Assembly (NCBI GenBank): GCA_022833215.1
Contig: JAIPUZ010000043.1
Coordinates: 1-51,712, forward strand
Length of the DNA: 51,712 bases
From: Mesorhizobium sp.
Lineage (GTDB): Bacteria; Pseudomonadota; Alphaproteobacteria; Rhizobiales; Rhizobiaceae
Direction: 5' to 3'
Below, one piece after another: positions 44,524 to 51,712 of the stretch. A model generated the notes under the pieces. It saw only the letters and a program-made list of their open reading frames with translations. It was not told the origin of the DNA and did not search any database. Both the position numbers and the translations under genes were made by a program. Positions within the stretch are counted from its first letter, which is position 1. Each line of letters begins with the position of its first letter.

Positions 44524-44560
44524 GTGCGGATCGTCACAGATTACCTGTTTCGATCCGCAC
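44524..44560. promoter_or_regulatory. Operator-like 10-bp inverted repeat at the DUF1403-scpB promoter
   Basis: GTGCGGATCG (44524-44533) and CGATCCGCAC (44551-44560) pair perfectly with a 17-base spacer. On the minus strand TATAAA (44568-44563) reads as a -10 box, so the first arm would cover the transcription start. The arms lie 21-57 bases before the DUF1403 start codon. It fits a repressor site; a hairpin in the leader is the alternative. Confidence 0.6.
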
Positions 44561-44595
44561 AATTTATAGCGGTCGGACCATTTTGCGCCGGGCGG

Positions 44596-45372
44596 TCAGA
44601 AGCTGTTCCGCTCGTGATACGTCTTCAGGAATGCCTGGATGCGCGGATCTTCCGGGTGATGGAGAATGCCCGAAGGTGCATCGACGCCAACCAGCTCGCC
44701 CTTTTCCATGAACGCCACCTGATCGGCGACATGTGCGGCAAAGCCCATCTCATGGGTGACGACGACCATGGTGATGCCTTCCGACGCCAGCGCCTTCATG
44801 ACGTTCAGCACCTCGCCCACCAGTTCGGGGTCGAGCGCCGAGGTCGGCTCGTCGAACAGCATCAGGCGCGGTTCCATGGCGATGGCGCGGGCGATCGCCA
44901 CGCGCTGCTGCTGGCCGCCCGACAGCCGCGAGGGGTGGTTCGCCATCTTGTCGGCCAGCCCCACCTTCTTCAGCGCCTCGGCGGCGCGGGCCTCGGCCTC
45001 GGCCTTCTTCATGCCGCGCACACGGATCAGGCCCTCGGCCACGTTCTGCAGCGCGGTCATGTGCGGCCACAGGTTGAACTGCTGGAACACCATGCCGATG
45101 GAGCGGCGCATGTCGCGCAGCTTGCGCCCGCTCATCCTGCGGCCGCCCGGCGTCTCGTAGCCGATCAGCTTGCCGTCGATCAGCACCTCGCCGGAATCGT
45201 ATTCCTCAAGGAAGTTGATGCAGCGCAGCAGGGTGGACTTGCCCGAGCCCGAAGGGCCGATCAGGCAGGTCACCTTGCCCGGCGGGATCGACAGGTCGAC
45301 ATCCTTCAGCGCCTGAAACTTGGCGTAGTATTTGTTGACCTTGCGGATTTCGACGGATGACGCGGCAAGCAT
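44596..45372 (-). CDS. Polar amino acid ABC transporter ATPase (GlnQ/HisP-like)
   Basis: 258 residues from ATG 45372. Walker A is GPSGSGKST (39-47). The pattern [20 protein letters not shown] has the Q-loop. [20 protein letters not shown] is the signature; [20 protein letters not shown] contains Walker [21 protein letters not shown] carries the switch His. This profile ([24 protein letters not shown]) is characteristic of the HisP/GlnQ/AapP group. It energises import by the two permeases encoded directly upstream; the permease stop is one base before this start. The order binding protein, permease, permease, ATPase is the usual one for this class. Confidence 0.93.
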   Translation of the reverse strand: MLAASSVEIRKVNKYYAKFQALKDVDLSIPPGKVTCLIGPSGSGKSTLLRCINFLEEYDSGEVLIDGKLIGYETPGGRRMSGRKLRDMRRSIGMVFQQFNLWPHMTALQNVAEGLIRVRGMKKAEAEARAAEALKKVGLADKMANHPSRLSGGQQQRVAIARAIAMEPRLMLFDEPTSALDPELVGEVLNVMKALASEGITMVVVTHEMGFAAHVADQVAFMEKGELVGVDAPSGILHHPEDPRIQAFLKTYHERNSF

Positions 45373-45373
45373 C

Positions 45374-46036
45374 TTACGTCCTTTCGATGAGATAACCGGT
45401 GATGCGCTTTTCCAGCCGGCGGCCGAAGCGCGAGATGGTTTCGACCAAGGCCCAGAAGAACAGCGCCAGCACGAGGTTCGCTTCCAGATAGCGGAAGGTT
45501 TCGGTGGACATGCGCTGGGTCTGGTACATGAGCTCGGGCACGGTGATGATCGACAGGATCACCGTTTCCTTGGTGAGGATGATCGAGAAGTTGACCAGCG
45601 CCGGCAGCGCCGAAACCAGACCGAGCGGCAGCAGGATGCGGCGCACGATCGTCGGCTCGGCCATGCCGATGGCCCGCGCGGCCTCGATCTGGCCGTTGGG
45701 CACGGCGCGGAAGCCGGAACGGAAGATTTCCGCGAAATAGGGGCTGCCATAGATCGTCAGTCCCAGAATGCCGGCCGGCAGCGCGTCGAGCCGCAGCCCG
45801 ACCAGCGGGCCGCCATAGTAGAGCACGAAGAGCTGGACCAGGAAGGGCGTGCCGCGAATGACCTCGATATATGCCTGCACCAGCCAGCCGACGGGGCGCG
45901 GGGCATAGCGTTGCACGAGCGCGATGACCAGACCCAGCACCATGCCGAGGACGGTACCGAGCAGCCAGCACAGTATGGTGAGGCCGAAGCCGCGCAGCAG
46001 CATGGGCCCGTATTGTTGCAGGATGCTCCATTCCAT
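45374..46036 (-). CDS. Polar amino acid ABC transporter permease 2
   Basis: 220 residues from ATG 46036, which overlaps the previous gene's stop by one base. Typical HEQRO family blocks are [40 protein letters not shown] and the coupling motif [20 protein letters not shown], followed by [20 protein letters not shown]. Five membrane helices are expected. It pairs with the permease encoded just upstream as a heterodimer in a GlnP/HisQM-type amino acid importer. The ligand class is polar amino acid by family and is not resolved further. Confidence 0.9.
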   Translation of the reverse strand: MEWSILQQYGPMLLRGFGLTILCWLLGTVLGMVLGLVIALVQRYAPRPVGWLVQAYIEVIRGTPFLVQLFVLYYGGPLVGLRLDALPAGILGLTIYGSPYFAEIFRSGFRAVPNGQIEAARAIGMAEPTIVRRILLPLGLVSALPALVNFSIILTKETVILSIITVPELMYQTQRMSTETFRYLEANLVLALFFWALVETISRFGRRLEKRITGYLIERT

Positions 46037-46683
46037 CAGACAGCCATCCTGTGTTCGAGGTAGCGCCCGAAAGCCGCCAGGCACAGATTGATGATGAGAT
46101 AGATGCAGGCGGCAGCGAGATAGACTTCAAGCGGGCGGAAGGTGGTGGCCGCCTGCGCCTGACTGGCGCGCGTCAGCTCCAGAATGCCGACGACCGAGAC
46201 AAGCGACGACGCCTTGACCAGCAGGATCAGCTCGTTGATCAGCGCCGGCAGCGACAGCGTGACAGCCTGCGGCAGCACGATCCGGGTCCAGATGTCCTGC
46301 GGCGCCATGCCGATGGCGGTGGCGGCCTCTGTCTGTCCTCTCGGCAGGGCGTTGATGGCGCCGCGCCAGATCTCCGAAATATAGGCGCTGGCGCAGATGC
46401 CGACCGTGACCACGGCCGCGACCATCGCCGGGACGTCTATGCCGATGACCGGCAGCAGGTAGTAGAACAGCAGGAGTTGCACGAGCAGCGGAACGCCGCG
46501 CAGGAAGCTGACCCACAGGCCGGCGATCCGGCGCAGCCAGGCCACCGGCGAAAGCGCGGCGGCGCAGACCAGCGCGCCGATGACCAGCCCGAGGCTGATG
46601 CCGAGCACGGAGATCAGCAGCGTGTATCGTGCCGCCCAGAAGAGCGGTCCGAAACTGTCGAGAAAGGTCGTGATCGAGAACAT
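46036..46683 (-). CDS. Polar amino acid ABC transporter permease 1
   Basis: 215 residues from ATG 46683. It shares the HEQRO pattern: ARYTLLISVLGISLGLVIGA, WVSFLRGVPLLVQLLLFYYL and the coupling motif GQTEAATAIGMAPQDIWTRI, then VLPQAVTLSLPALINELILL. It is the partner of the second permease, whose start it overlaps by one base. The gene lies 70 bases after the binding-protein gene, and the gap contains a 10-bp stem-loop that could limit read-through, giving more binding protein than channel. Confidence 0.9.
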   Translation of the reverse strand: MFSITTFLDSFGPLFWAARYTLLISVLGISLGLVIGALVCAAALSPVAWLRRIAGLWVSFLRGVPLLVQLLLFYYLLPVIGIDVPAMVAAVVTVGICASAYISEIWRGAINALPRGQTEAATAIGMAPQDIWTRIVLPQAVTLSLPALINELILLVKASSLVSVVGILELTRASQAQAATTFRPLEVYLAAACIYLIINLCLAAFGRYLEHRMAV

Positions 46684-46720
46684 CGCGCCTCCGCTTGTCC
46701 TTCCGGCGGTCCGGGAAAAG

Positions 46721-46745
46721 CGCGGGCGGGGTAAACCCGCCCGCG
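46721..46745 (-). terminator. Intra-operon hairpin after the binding-protein gene
   Basis: Perfect 10-bp stem CGCGGGCGGG (46721-46730) with CCCGCCCGCG (46736-46745), loop GTAAA on the plus strand. On the minus strand a short CTTTTC follows it. It lies between the binding-protein stop and the first permease start, the normal place for an attenuator or mRNA stabiliser. Confidence 0.65.
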
Positions 46746-46753
46746 GCACAGGA

Positions 46754-47572
46754 TTACTTGGTCGGCACTTCGCGCGGCAGCTCGGTGTAGGAGCCCAGCC
46801 ACTTCTCCTGGATGGCCTTGACGCGGCCGTCGTCGGTCATCTTCAACAGCGCATCGTTGATCGCCTTGACGAAGCTCGCGCTGTCCTCGTCCTTGCGCAG
46901 AACCCAGGCGAAATAGGTCGGCTGGCCGAAGGAGGCCGGCTCGAACAGGGCGAAGGTCTCGCCACGGTTCTTGACGAGGTAGGTCAGGTTCGGCAGCGAG
47001 CCGGCAACGGCGTCGAGACGGCCGGCGGCGAGGTCGGCATAGGCCTCGTCGGTGGTGCCGTATTCCTTGACGTTCACGCCGCCGAGTTCCTTGCCGTAGG
47101 CTTCAAGCTGGCGGAACTGCGCGGTGCCCTGCTGGACGCCGACGGTCTTGCCCTTGATGTCCTCGGGCTTCTTCAGCTCGGTGTTGTTGGCGGCGCGCAC
47201 CAGCGAGACGGTGGCGTCGGCGATCGGCAGGGTGAAGGCGTAGCGCTCGAGACGCTCCGGGGTGATGGTGACCGGCGCGATGACGATGTCGAACTTCTTG
47301 ACCTCGAGCCCCGGCAGCTCGGCGGTCCACGGGATGTCCTGATAGACCGGCTCGACGCCGATCTCCTTGGAGACCTCGTCGAACAGGTCTTTGGTCATGC
47401 CCTGATAGACGCCGTCGATGAGCATGTCGAAGGGCGCGTAGTGCATGTCGGTCGCGGTGACGATCTTGCCCGCGGCCTTGATGTCGGCGAGCTGGTCGGC
47501 GCTGGCGGGGGCCGCGAGGGCCATCAGCGCGATGCCGGCGAGCGCCGACTTCAGAATTCTGGAAAGTGTCAT
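46754..47572 (-). CDS. Polar amino acid ABC transporter substrate-binding protein
   Basis: 272 residues from ATG 47572; AAGGAG 6 bases upstream is strong. The Sec leader (TLSRILKSALAGIALMALAA, cut after ASA) is followed by the SBP_bac_3 fold: GKIVTATDMHYAPFDMLIDG, YQGMTKDLFDEVSKEIGVEP, LPGLEVKKFDIVIAPVTITP, ERLERYAFTLPIADATVSLV and GKTVGVQQGTAQFRQLEAYG. Such proteins bind glutamate, glutamine, histidine, cystine or opines in the periplasm; the ligand residues were not resolved. It heads the transporter operon. The operon lies beside a CoA-transferase and acyl-CoA dehydrogenase, so import of a substrate for that route is possible. Confidence 0.9.
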   Translation of the reverse strand: MTLSRILKSALAGIALMALAAPASADQLADIKAAGKIVTATDMHYAPFDMLIDGVYQGMTKDLFDEVSKEIGVEPVYQDIPWTAELPGLEVKKFDIVIAPVTITPERLERYAFTLPIADATVSLVRAANNTELKKPEDIKGKTVGVQQGTAQFRQLEAYGKELGGVNVKEYGTTDEAYADLAAGRLDAVAGSLPNLTYLVKNRGETFALFEPASFGQPTYFAWVLRKDEDSASFVKAINDALLKMTDDGRVKAIQEKWLGSYTELPREVPTK

Positions 47573-47789
47573 TTCGTTCTCCTTGCTGGACAGGTTCATG
47601 TCGTGAATTCACGGACCTGACCGCAACGGCCGCGTCTTGCGGATACCGGGCCGGCATCTGCCTTGTCATGCCATTGCCGGGCGGTTGCCATTGCGTTCAT
47701 GTCCGTGAGTCCTGGACCTCGTTATTGTTCATTTTTCAACGCGCCACCAGTGACCGTGGCGCGAAGCCTACCAAAGTATTGCCTTTCGC

Positions 47790-48953
47790 TCAGGCCAGCA
47801 TGTTGCCCGAGATGATGATACGCTGGATTTCGCTCGACCCCTCGTAAATGCGCATGATGCGGAGATCCCGGTTGATGCGCTCGACCGGGAAGTCGCGGGT
47901 GTAGCCGTAGCCGCCATGCAGTTGCAGCGCCGTGTCGGCGATTTTGCCGGCCGCCTCCGAAGCGCCGAGCTTGGCCATGGAGGCAGCCAGCGAGAACCGC
48001 CCGCCATGCTCGTGCGCCAGGCCGCGCTGACGCGCCGCTTCCTGCGACAGGAGCAGCGCCGACCTATAGGCGAGGCCCATATCGGCGATCATCCAGCGGA
48101 TACCCTGCCGCTCCGACAGCGCGATGCCGCCGATAACGCGCTCCTTCGCATAGCCGATGGCCGCATCCAGAGCGGCTTTGGCCATGCCGAGGCACTGCGC
48201 GGCCACCTCGATGCGGCCGTTGTCCAGCACCTGCATGGCAGTGCGGAAGCCCTTGCCTTCCTCGCCCAGCAGCGCGTTTTCCGGAAGCTCGCAATCGAGA
48301 TTGATGGTGAAGACATGACCGCCCCTGAGACCCATGGTCCTTTCAGGCGGACCGGCTTCGAAGCCGGGCGTGCCCCTGGGCAGGATGAAGGCCGAAATGC
48401 CGCGATGCCCCTTGTCCGGGTCGGTCACCGCATAGACGACGAGGAAATCGGCCACGCCGCCATTGGAAATGAAGCACTTGCTGCCCTTGAGATGCCAGCC
48501 CTTCTCCGTGCGGCGCGCGCGGGTCTTCATGTCGGCGGGATCGGAGCCTGCGGTCGGCTCGGTCAGTGCGAAGGCGCCCAGCGCCTCGCCGGAAGCAGCC
48601 TTCGGCAGCCATTCCTGCTTCTGCCCGTCGGTGCCGCCGATCAGGATCGAATCGGTGGCCAGATAATGCGCGGTCAGCGCCGAGGCGGTGGAGCCGCAGG
48701 CACCGGCGACGATGGACACCGCCCGCAACAGCGCCGGCGCGGAAATGCCGCCACCGTCATAGGCTTCCGGAAGGTTGGCACCCATCATGCCTGCCTCGCC
48801 GAGCGTGGCGAGCTGCTCATGCACGAAGCGCGAGGTCTCGTCGGTTTCGGCGGCCAGCGGCGCGATCCTGTCGGCGCAGATGCGCTCCAGCACCTCGCAG
48901 AACATGCGCTCTTCCCCGGAGAGCATGTGCCAGGGATCGTCAATCTGAGTCAT
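47790..48953 (-). CDS. Acyl-CoA dehydrogenase
   Basis: 387 residues from ATG 48953 (GGAG 7 bases upstream), overlapping the CoA-transferase gene by 14 bases. The flavoprotein blocks are ALGAFALTEPTAGSDPADMK, with FAD-binding, and KGSKCFISNGGVADFLVVYA, then GQRIRWM-like region, QLHGGYGYTRDFPVERINRD and RIYEGSSEIQRIIISGNML. The catalytic base Glu is E371 in IYEG, the position used by short- and medium-chain enzymes. It oxidises an acyl-CoA at C2-C3, passing electrons to ETF. Its partner is a CoA-transferase, so the substrate is likely the acid activated by that enzyme. The chain-length preference is unknown. Confidence 0.93.
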   Translation of the reverse strand: MTQIDDPWHMLSGEERMFCEVLERICADRIAPLAAETDETSRFVHEQLATLGEAGMMGANLPEAYDGGGISAPALLRAVSIVAGACGSTASALTAHYLATDSILIGGTDGQKQEWLPKAASGEALGAFALTEPTAGSDPADMKTRARRTEKGWHLKGSKCFISNGGVADFLVVYAVTDPDKGHRGISAFILPRGTPGFEAGPPERTMGLRGGHVFTINLDCELPENALLGEEGKGFRTAMQVLDNGRIEVAAQCLGMAKAALDAAIGYAKERVIGGIALSERQGIRWMIADMGLAYRSALLLSQEAARQRGLAHEHGGRFSLAASMAKLGASEAAGKIADTALQLHGGYGYTRDFPVERINRDLRIMRIYEGSSEIQRIIISGNMLA

Positions 48954-50100
48954 GCGGGTACTCCAGTCCAAATTCCTTGAGAACCGCCTCGATGTCGCCG
49001 CCGAGGCGCGGCGCGGAGGTCGGGCTGACGGGCTTGACGCCGTCGAAACGCACGGGCTGGCCGACCGTCGGCGCCTGCCCGAGAACGGAATGCGGCAGTT
49101 CGCTCACCAGTCCGCGCCGGGCGGCGTGCTCATTGCCGGCGGCCTGCGCGATGTCCCAGATCGGCGCGGTGGGCAGCCCCTGCGCCGACAGGGCGGCGAC
49201 CGCTTCCTCCGTCGTCAGCGTGCCCGACCATTCCTCGATCAGCGCCCGCAGCGCCGGCTCGTTCTGCGTGCGGCTGCTGTCGCTTGCAAAGCGCGGATCG
49301 TCCGCGATCTCCGGCTTGCCGATCAGCGCTGCCAGACGCTGGAACTGGCCGCCGTTCAACACGGCAATCACCACCTGCCCGTCGCTGGTTGCGAAGCAGC
49401 CGAAGGGCGTCGAAAGCGGATGACGGTTGCCGACGCGGCCCGGCATGACGCCGTCGTAGAGATACTGGGCATGGCTGGTCGTCAGCATGGAGAACAGGGC
49501 GTCGTACATGGCGACGTCGAGGGTGGCACCCTGCCCCGTCGCGTTGCGCTGCACCAGCGCGGCCATGATCGACCAGCTTGCGAAAAGGCCGGCGATCAGG
49601 TCGGCGACGCTTTCCCCGGCCTTGAGCGGCGCGCCGCCTTCCTCGCCAGTCGAGGCCATCAGGCCGGACATGGCCTGCACGACCAGATCGTAGGCGGGCA
49701 GGTCCGTGAACGGCCCTTCCTGACCGAAACCGGAAATCGAGCAGTAGATCAGCCGCGGATTGGCCGCGCGCAACGCCTCGGCGCCGAGCCCCAGCCGCGC
49801 GGCGACGCCGGGGCGGAAATTCTCGACCACCACATCGACGCGGGCGGCCAGCTCCTGCGCGAGCTTCAGATGGGAAGGCTTCTTCAGGTCGAGCGCGAGG
49901 CTCTTCTTGCCGCGATTGTTCAGCGTGAAAAGCGCGCTTTCGCCATCCCTGAACGGACCGATATGACGGTAATCGTCGCCCGCCGGCGGCTCCAGCTTGA
50001 TGATTTCAGCGCCAAGATCGGCCAGAAGCGCGGTGCAATAGGGACCAGCCAGAACGCGCGAAAGGTCAAGGACCCTGATTCCGTTCAGCGGCCGGCTCAT
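48940..50100 (-). CDS. Family III CoA-transferase (CaiB/Frc-like)
   Basis: 386 residues from ATG 50100 (GGGAGG 7 bases upstream). Family motifs: PLNGIRVLDLSRVLAGPYCT (4-23), EIIKLEPPAGDDYRHIGPF (32-50), NNRGKKSLALDLK (61-73), VVENFRPGVAARLGL (91-105) and LIYCSISGFGQEGPFTDLPA (117-136). D167 in KAGESVADLIAG lines up with the catalytic Asp of formyl-CoA transferase, as far as can be judged by eye. These enzymes move CoA between carboxylates by an aspartyl-CoA intermediate. Operon with the acyl-CoA dehydrogenase, whose start it overlaps. The acid substrate (dicarboxylate, carnitine-like or branched) is not known. Confidence 0.9.
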   Translation of the reverse strand: MSRPLNGIRVLDLSRVLAGPYCTALLADLGAEIIKLEPPAGDDYRHIGPFRDGESALFTLNNRGKKSLALDLKKPSHLKLAQELAARVDVVVENFRPGVAARLGLGAEALRAANPRLIYCSISGFGQEGPFTDLPAYDLVVQAMSGLMASTGEEGGAPLKAGESVADLIAGLFASWSIMAALVQRNATGQGATLDVAMYDALFSMLTTSHAQYLYDGVMPGRVGNRHPLSTPFGCFATSDGQVVIAVLNGGQFQRLAALIGKPEIADDPRFASDSSRTQNEPALRALIEEWSGTLTTEEAVAALSAQGLPTAPIWDIAQAAGNEHAARRGLVSELPHSVLGQAPTVGQPVRFDGVKPVSPTSAPRLGGDIEAVLKEFGLEYPHDSD

Positions 50101-50492
50101 GCGCACGCCTCCCATGCGGGCAGGGCGATCCGCCGATATGTGGCCAGAACGGGTTGCATGTCAGCCTCCAGGCACGCAGGCACGCATGGGGCGAACCCGA
50201 TGCGGCAAGAAAATACTGGCAGGGCCCGGATAACCCGGCCGCCTGACCGGCGCCGCGATCGTTCTCCTCACCCGCAGCGACCCTAGCAACAATGAAGCCT
50301 CTATGTCTATACTTATCTTGCGCCTATGTATAAACTTATTTCGACATATTGCCCTCAATGGCCCGCAGGGATGCGTTTGCGGCAGCCTGGACGGGGTGCC
50401 CGGAAAGCTGTGGAGGAAGCGGCTTTCCTGCGGTATCAGGCCATCTCTTGCCGATTTGCGTGAGAAGGTCGGCGACGGGAGGAGAAACGGAT
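50101..50492. other. Divergent intergenic region, CoA-transferase to GntR regulator
   Basis: 392 bases. The region 50101-50160 is the CoA-transferase leader, 50280-50345 is A/T-rich with two direct repeats that may be operators, and 50345-50492 precedes the regulator gene and shows a GGAGGAG ribosome site at about 50478. No protein-coding frame of quality was found. Confidence 0.55.
50301..50339. promoter_or_regulatory. Paired direct repeats, candidate GntR operators
   Basis: CTATGTCTATACTTAT (50301-50316) and CTATGTATAAACTTAT (50324-50339) match in 14 of 16 bases. Their start positions are 23 bp apart, about two helical turns. They sit in the A/T-rich centre of the divergent promoter region, where an UTRA/HutC-type dimer would bind. 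Confidence 0.6.
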
Positions 50493-51260
50493 ATGACCGA
50501 CAGACCGGCCGGATCGACATCCCCCAAGGCGCTGAACATCGCCAGGGAGGTACGTCGCCGCATCGTCGAACGCGAATGGCGCCAGGGCGAGCGCATCCCC
50601 GATGAAGCCGATCTCGCCATCGAGTTCGACGCGGCGCGCGCAACAGTCAACAAGGCGTTGCAGCTGCTGGCCGACGAAGGGCTCCTCGACCGTCGCCGCA
50701 GGGCCGGGACGCGCGTCACCGTCAACCCGACGCGCAAGGCGACCGTATCGATTTCCATCGTGCGCGAGCAGGTCGAGCAGGCCGGCATGGCTTACAGCTA
50801 CCGCGTGGTGGCGCAGCGCCGCAGCCCCGTGCCTCCCGACATCGCCGCGCGCCTCGCGCTTCCCGAAGGCAAGCTGCTGGTCCACATGCGCGCGGTGCAC
50901 TATGGCGATGGCCGCCCCTTCCAGCTCGAGGACCGCTGGATCAACACCTGTTCGGCGCCGGGGCTGGAGGGGGTCGATTTCTGGCAGCTCAACGCCAACG
51001 AATGGCTGGTGCAGAACGCACCCTATCTTCACGCCGAGCTGGCCTTCACCGCCGCGAACGCGGACAGGCGCGAAGCGCGCCTCCTGCAAACGAGGCAGGG
51101 CCAGGCCCTGCTCATCATGCAGCGCACGACATGGAACGACCTGGGACCGATCACCACCGTGCGCGTCGCCTGCCAGCCCGGACACCTGATCAGCACCGAG
51201 GGCGGCTATGCAAGAAGCAACTGGCCCGCGGGCGAGACGCGCACGCCCGACACCCCCTGA
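50493..51260 (+). CDS. GntR-family regulator with UTRA effector domain (HutC type)
   Basis: 255 residues from ATG 50493 (GGAGGAG about 9 bases upstream). The N-terminal winged helix (12-76) shows KALNIAREVRRRIVEREWRQ, GERIPDEADLAIEFDAARAT and VNKALQLLADEGLLDRRRRA. The C-terminal part (about 95-240), with EGKLLVHMRAVHYGDGRPFQ and LEDRWINTCSAPGLEGVDFW, is the UTRA domain, which binds small metabolites in HutC and its relatives. Divergent to the CoA-transferase and acyl-CoA dehydrogenase genes, so it most likely represses them until its ligand, a pathway intermediate, is present. Confidence 0.9.
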   Translation: MTDRPAGSTSPKALNIAREVRRRIVEREWRQGERIPDEADLAIEFDAARATVNKALQLLADEGLLDRRRRAGTRVTVNPTRKATVSISIVREQVEQAGMAYSYRVVAQRRSPVPPDIAARLALPEGKLLVHMRAVHYGDGRPFQLEDRWINTCSAPGLEGVDFWQLNANEWLVQNAPYLHAELAFTAANADRREARLLQTRQGQALLIMQRTTWNDLGPITTVRVACQPGHLISTEGGYARSNWPAGETRTPDTP

Positions 51261-51683
51261 CCATCAGCCGCTTCCCGGCGGATTAATCCACGTAGCCTGT
51301 CGGTCGTAATCCCCTTCCCTAATCCCCATCCACCCGGATGAGGAAACGCACGCCCATTGCCCCATTGCGCATGGTGTTACGACGCAGGTGCAACTGTTCA
51401 ATGGAAGTTCCCGGCGCGACAGTTCAAGCGCCGGACAAGCCAGAACTTCCGGAATGGGATCGAGGGTTCCTGACCAGGGGGGTTCCGCGTTTCCGGGAAG
51501 AAAGCTTCCGGCCAACAAGCAGTGCCTGAACATGCAGTGCATTGTCCATCTTCGTGGGGGGGATGCACACAAAGCAGACGGCGCCCGTTACGGTCGCCGA
51601 ACCAGTGGAACCGTGCCGGCACCATATCGCCTGACAGATGACGGGTGATCGTGTCGCACGGTTCTTTAATCGAGGACACGATC
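51261..51683. other. Intergenic region at the right edge
   Basis: 423 bases after the GntR gene. A short ORF is open on each strand but none has a ribosome site, family motif or codon bias, so they were not called. The last part, 51646-51683, is an inverted repeat that leads into the next start codon. Confidence 0.5.
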
Positions 51684-51684
51684 A
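51646..51684 (+). promoter_or_regulatory. Inverted repeat reaching the start codon of the edge gene
   Basis: TGATCGTGTC (51646-51655) and GACACGATCA (51675-51684) pair perfectly across 19 bases. The second arm reaches into the first base of the ATG at 51684 and the likely ribosome site GAGG (51672-51675) lies at its edge. In mRNA it would mask the start; in DNA it could be an operator. Confidence 0.5.
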
Positions 51685-51712
51685 TGGGTAACAATAACGG
51701 GTTTGGCGGGTT
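51684..51712 (+). CDS. Unknown protein, start only (cut by window edge)
   Basis: ATG at 51684 preceded by GAGG 8 bases upstream opens the frame MGNNNGFGG before the window ends. An N- and G-rich start does not point to any family I recognise. It is reported because it follows a clear inverted repeat and a possible ribosome site. Nothing further can be said. Confidence 0.35.

Noticed and set aside
51264-51694. Two short minus-strand ORFs in the right-edge intergenic region
   Set aside because: No ribosome site, no recognised motif and unusual composition compared with neighbours.

Overview
This is a gene-dense, GC-rich window of about 51.7 kb. It has the look of a Rhizobiales (Hyphomicrobiales) alphaproteobacterial chromosome, probably near Mesorhizobium and other Phyllobacteriaceae. 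The pointers are an ExoF/ExoP/ExoY-style exopolysaccharide locus, a TauABC importer, several periplasmic-binding-protein ABC systems, a DUF1403-ScpB pair, and four copies of a short mosaic palindromic intergenic repeat of the rhizobial RIME type. The genus is inference; no rRNA, tRNA, CRISPR array, transposase or integrase was seen.

1-18.8 kb is a surface-polysaccharide cluster. It runs from the tail of an NAD-dependent sugar epimerase through a heptose-kinase-like GHMP kinase, a CBS-DegT sugar aminotransferase fusion, a secreted GH-A-like protein with a DUF4214 tail, five glycosyltransferases, an ExoF/Wza-type export protein, a Wzy/ExoQ-like polymerase, a small ExoX/SyrA-like membrane protein, an ExoY-type initiating phosphosugar transferase, an ExoP/Wzz-like co-polymerase whose P-loop is degenerate, and a mannose-1-phosphate guanylyltransferase fused to an AGE-type isomerase. 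Together these would make a nucleotide sugar, start the repeat unit on undecaprenyl phosphate, extend it, polymerise it and export it. No Wzx flippase is visible. The genes alternate in direction and several pairs meet tail to tail with overlapping 3' ends.

19-30.4 kb holds an EEP-family phosphodiesterase, a cardiolipin synthase, a secreted choloylglycine-hydrolase-family amidase, a TetR-controlled DHA2 efflux pump with a small partner protein, an MsbA-like ABC exporter, and a Zn/Cd/Pb P1B-ATPase behind a textbook MerR-type promoter with a 19-bp spacer.

30.5-42.8 kb holds an osmoprotectant (YehZYXW/OsmF type) ABC operon, tauABC, and a three-gene RND efflux operon (two adaptors and a pump).

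42.8-51.7 kb holds an accessory ScpB homologue behind a DUF1403 gene with an operator-like inverted repeat at its promoter, a polar-amino-acid ABC operon, an acyl-CoA dehydrogenase and a family III CoA-transferase, and a divergent GntR/UTRA regulator with a pair of direct repeats in the shared promoter. The right edge cuts a gene whose start codon sits in an inverted repeat.

The most promising leads are the DUF1403-ScpB module, the kinase-degenerate co-polymerase with its tail-to-tail cluster architecture, and the palindromic repeat that supplies the 3' ends of two opposing glycosyltransferase genes. Start codons were chosen by eye from ribosome-binding sites; all family calls are from reading the sequence without database searches.
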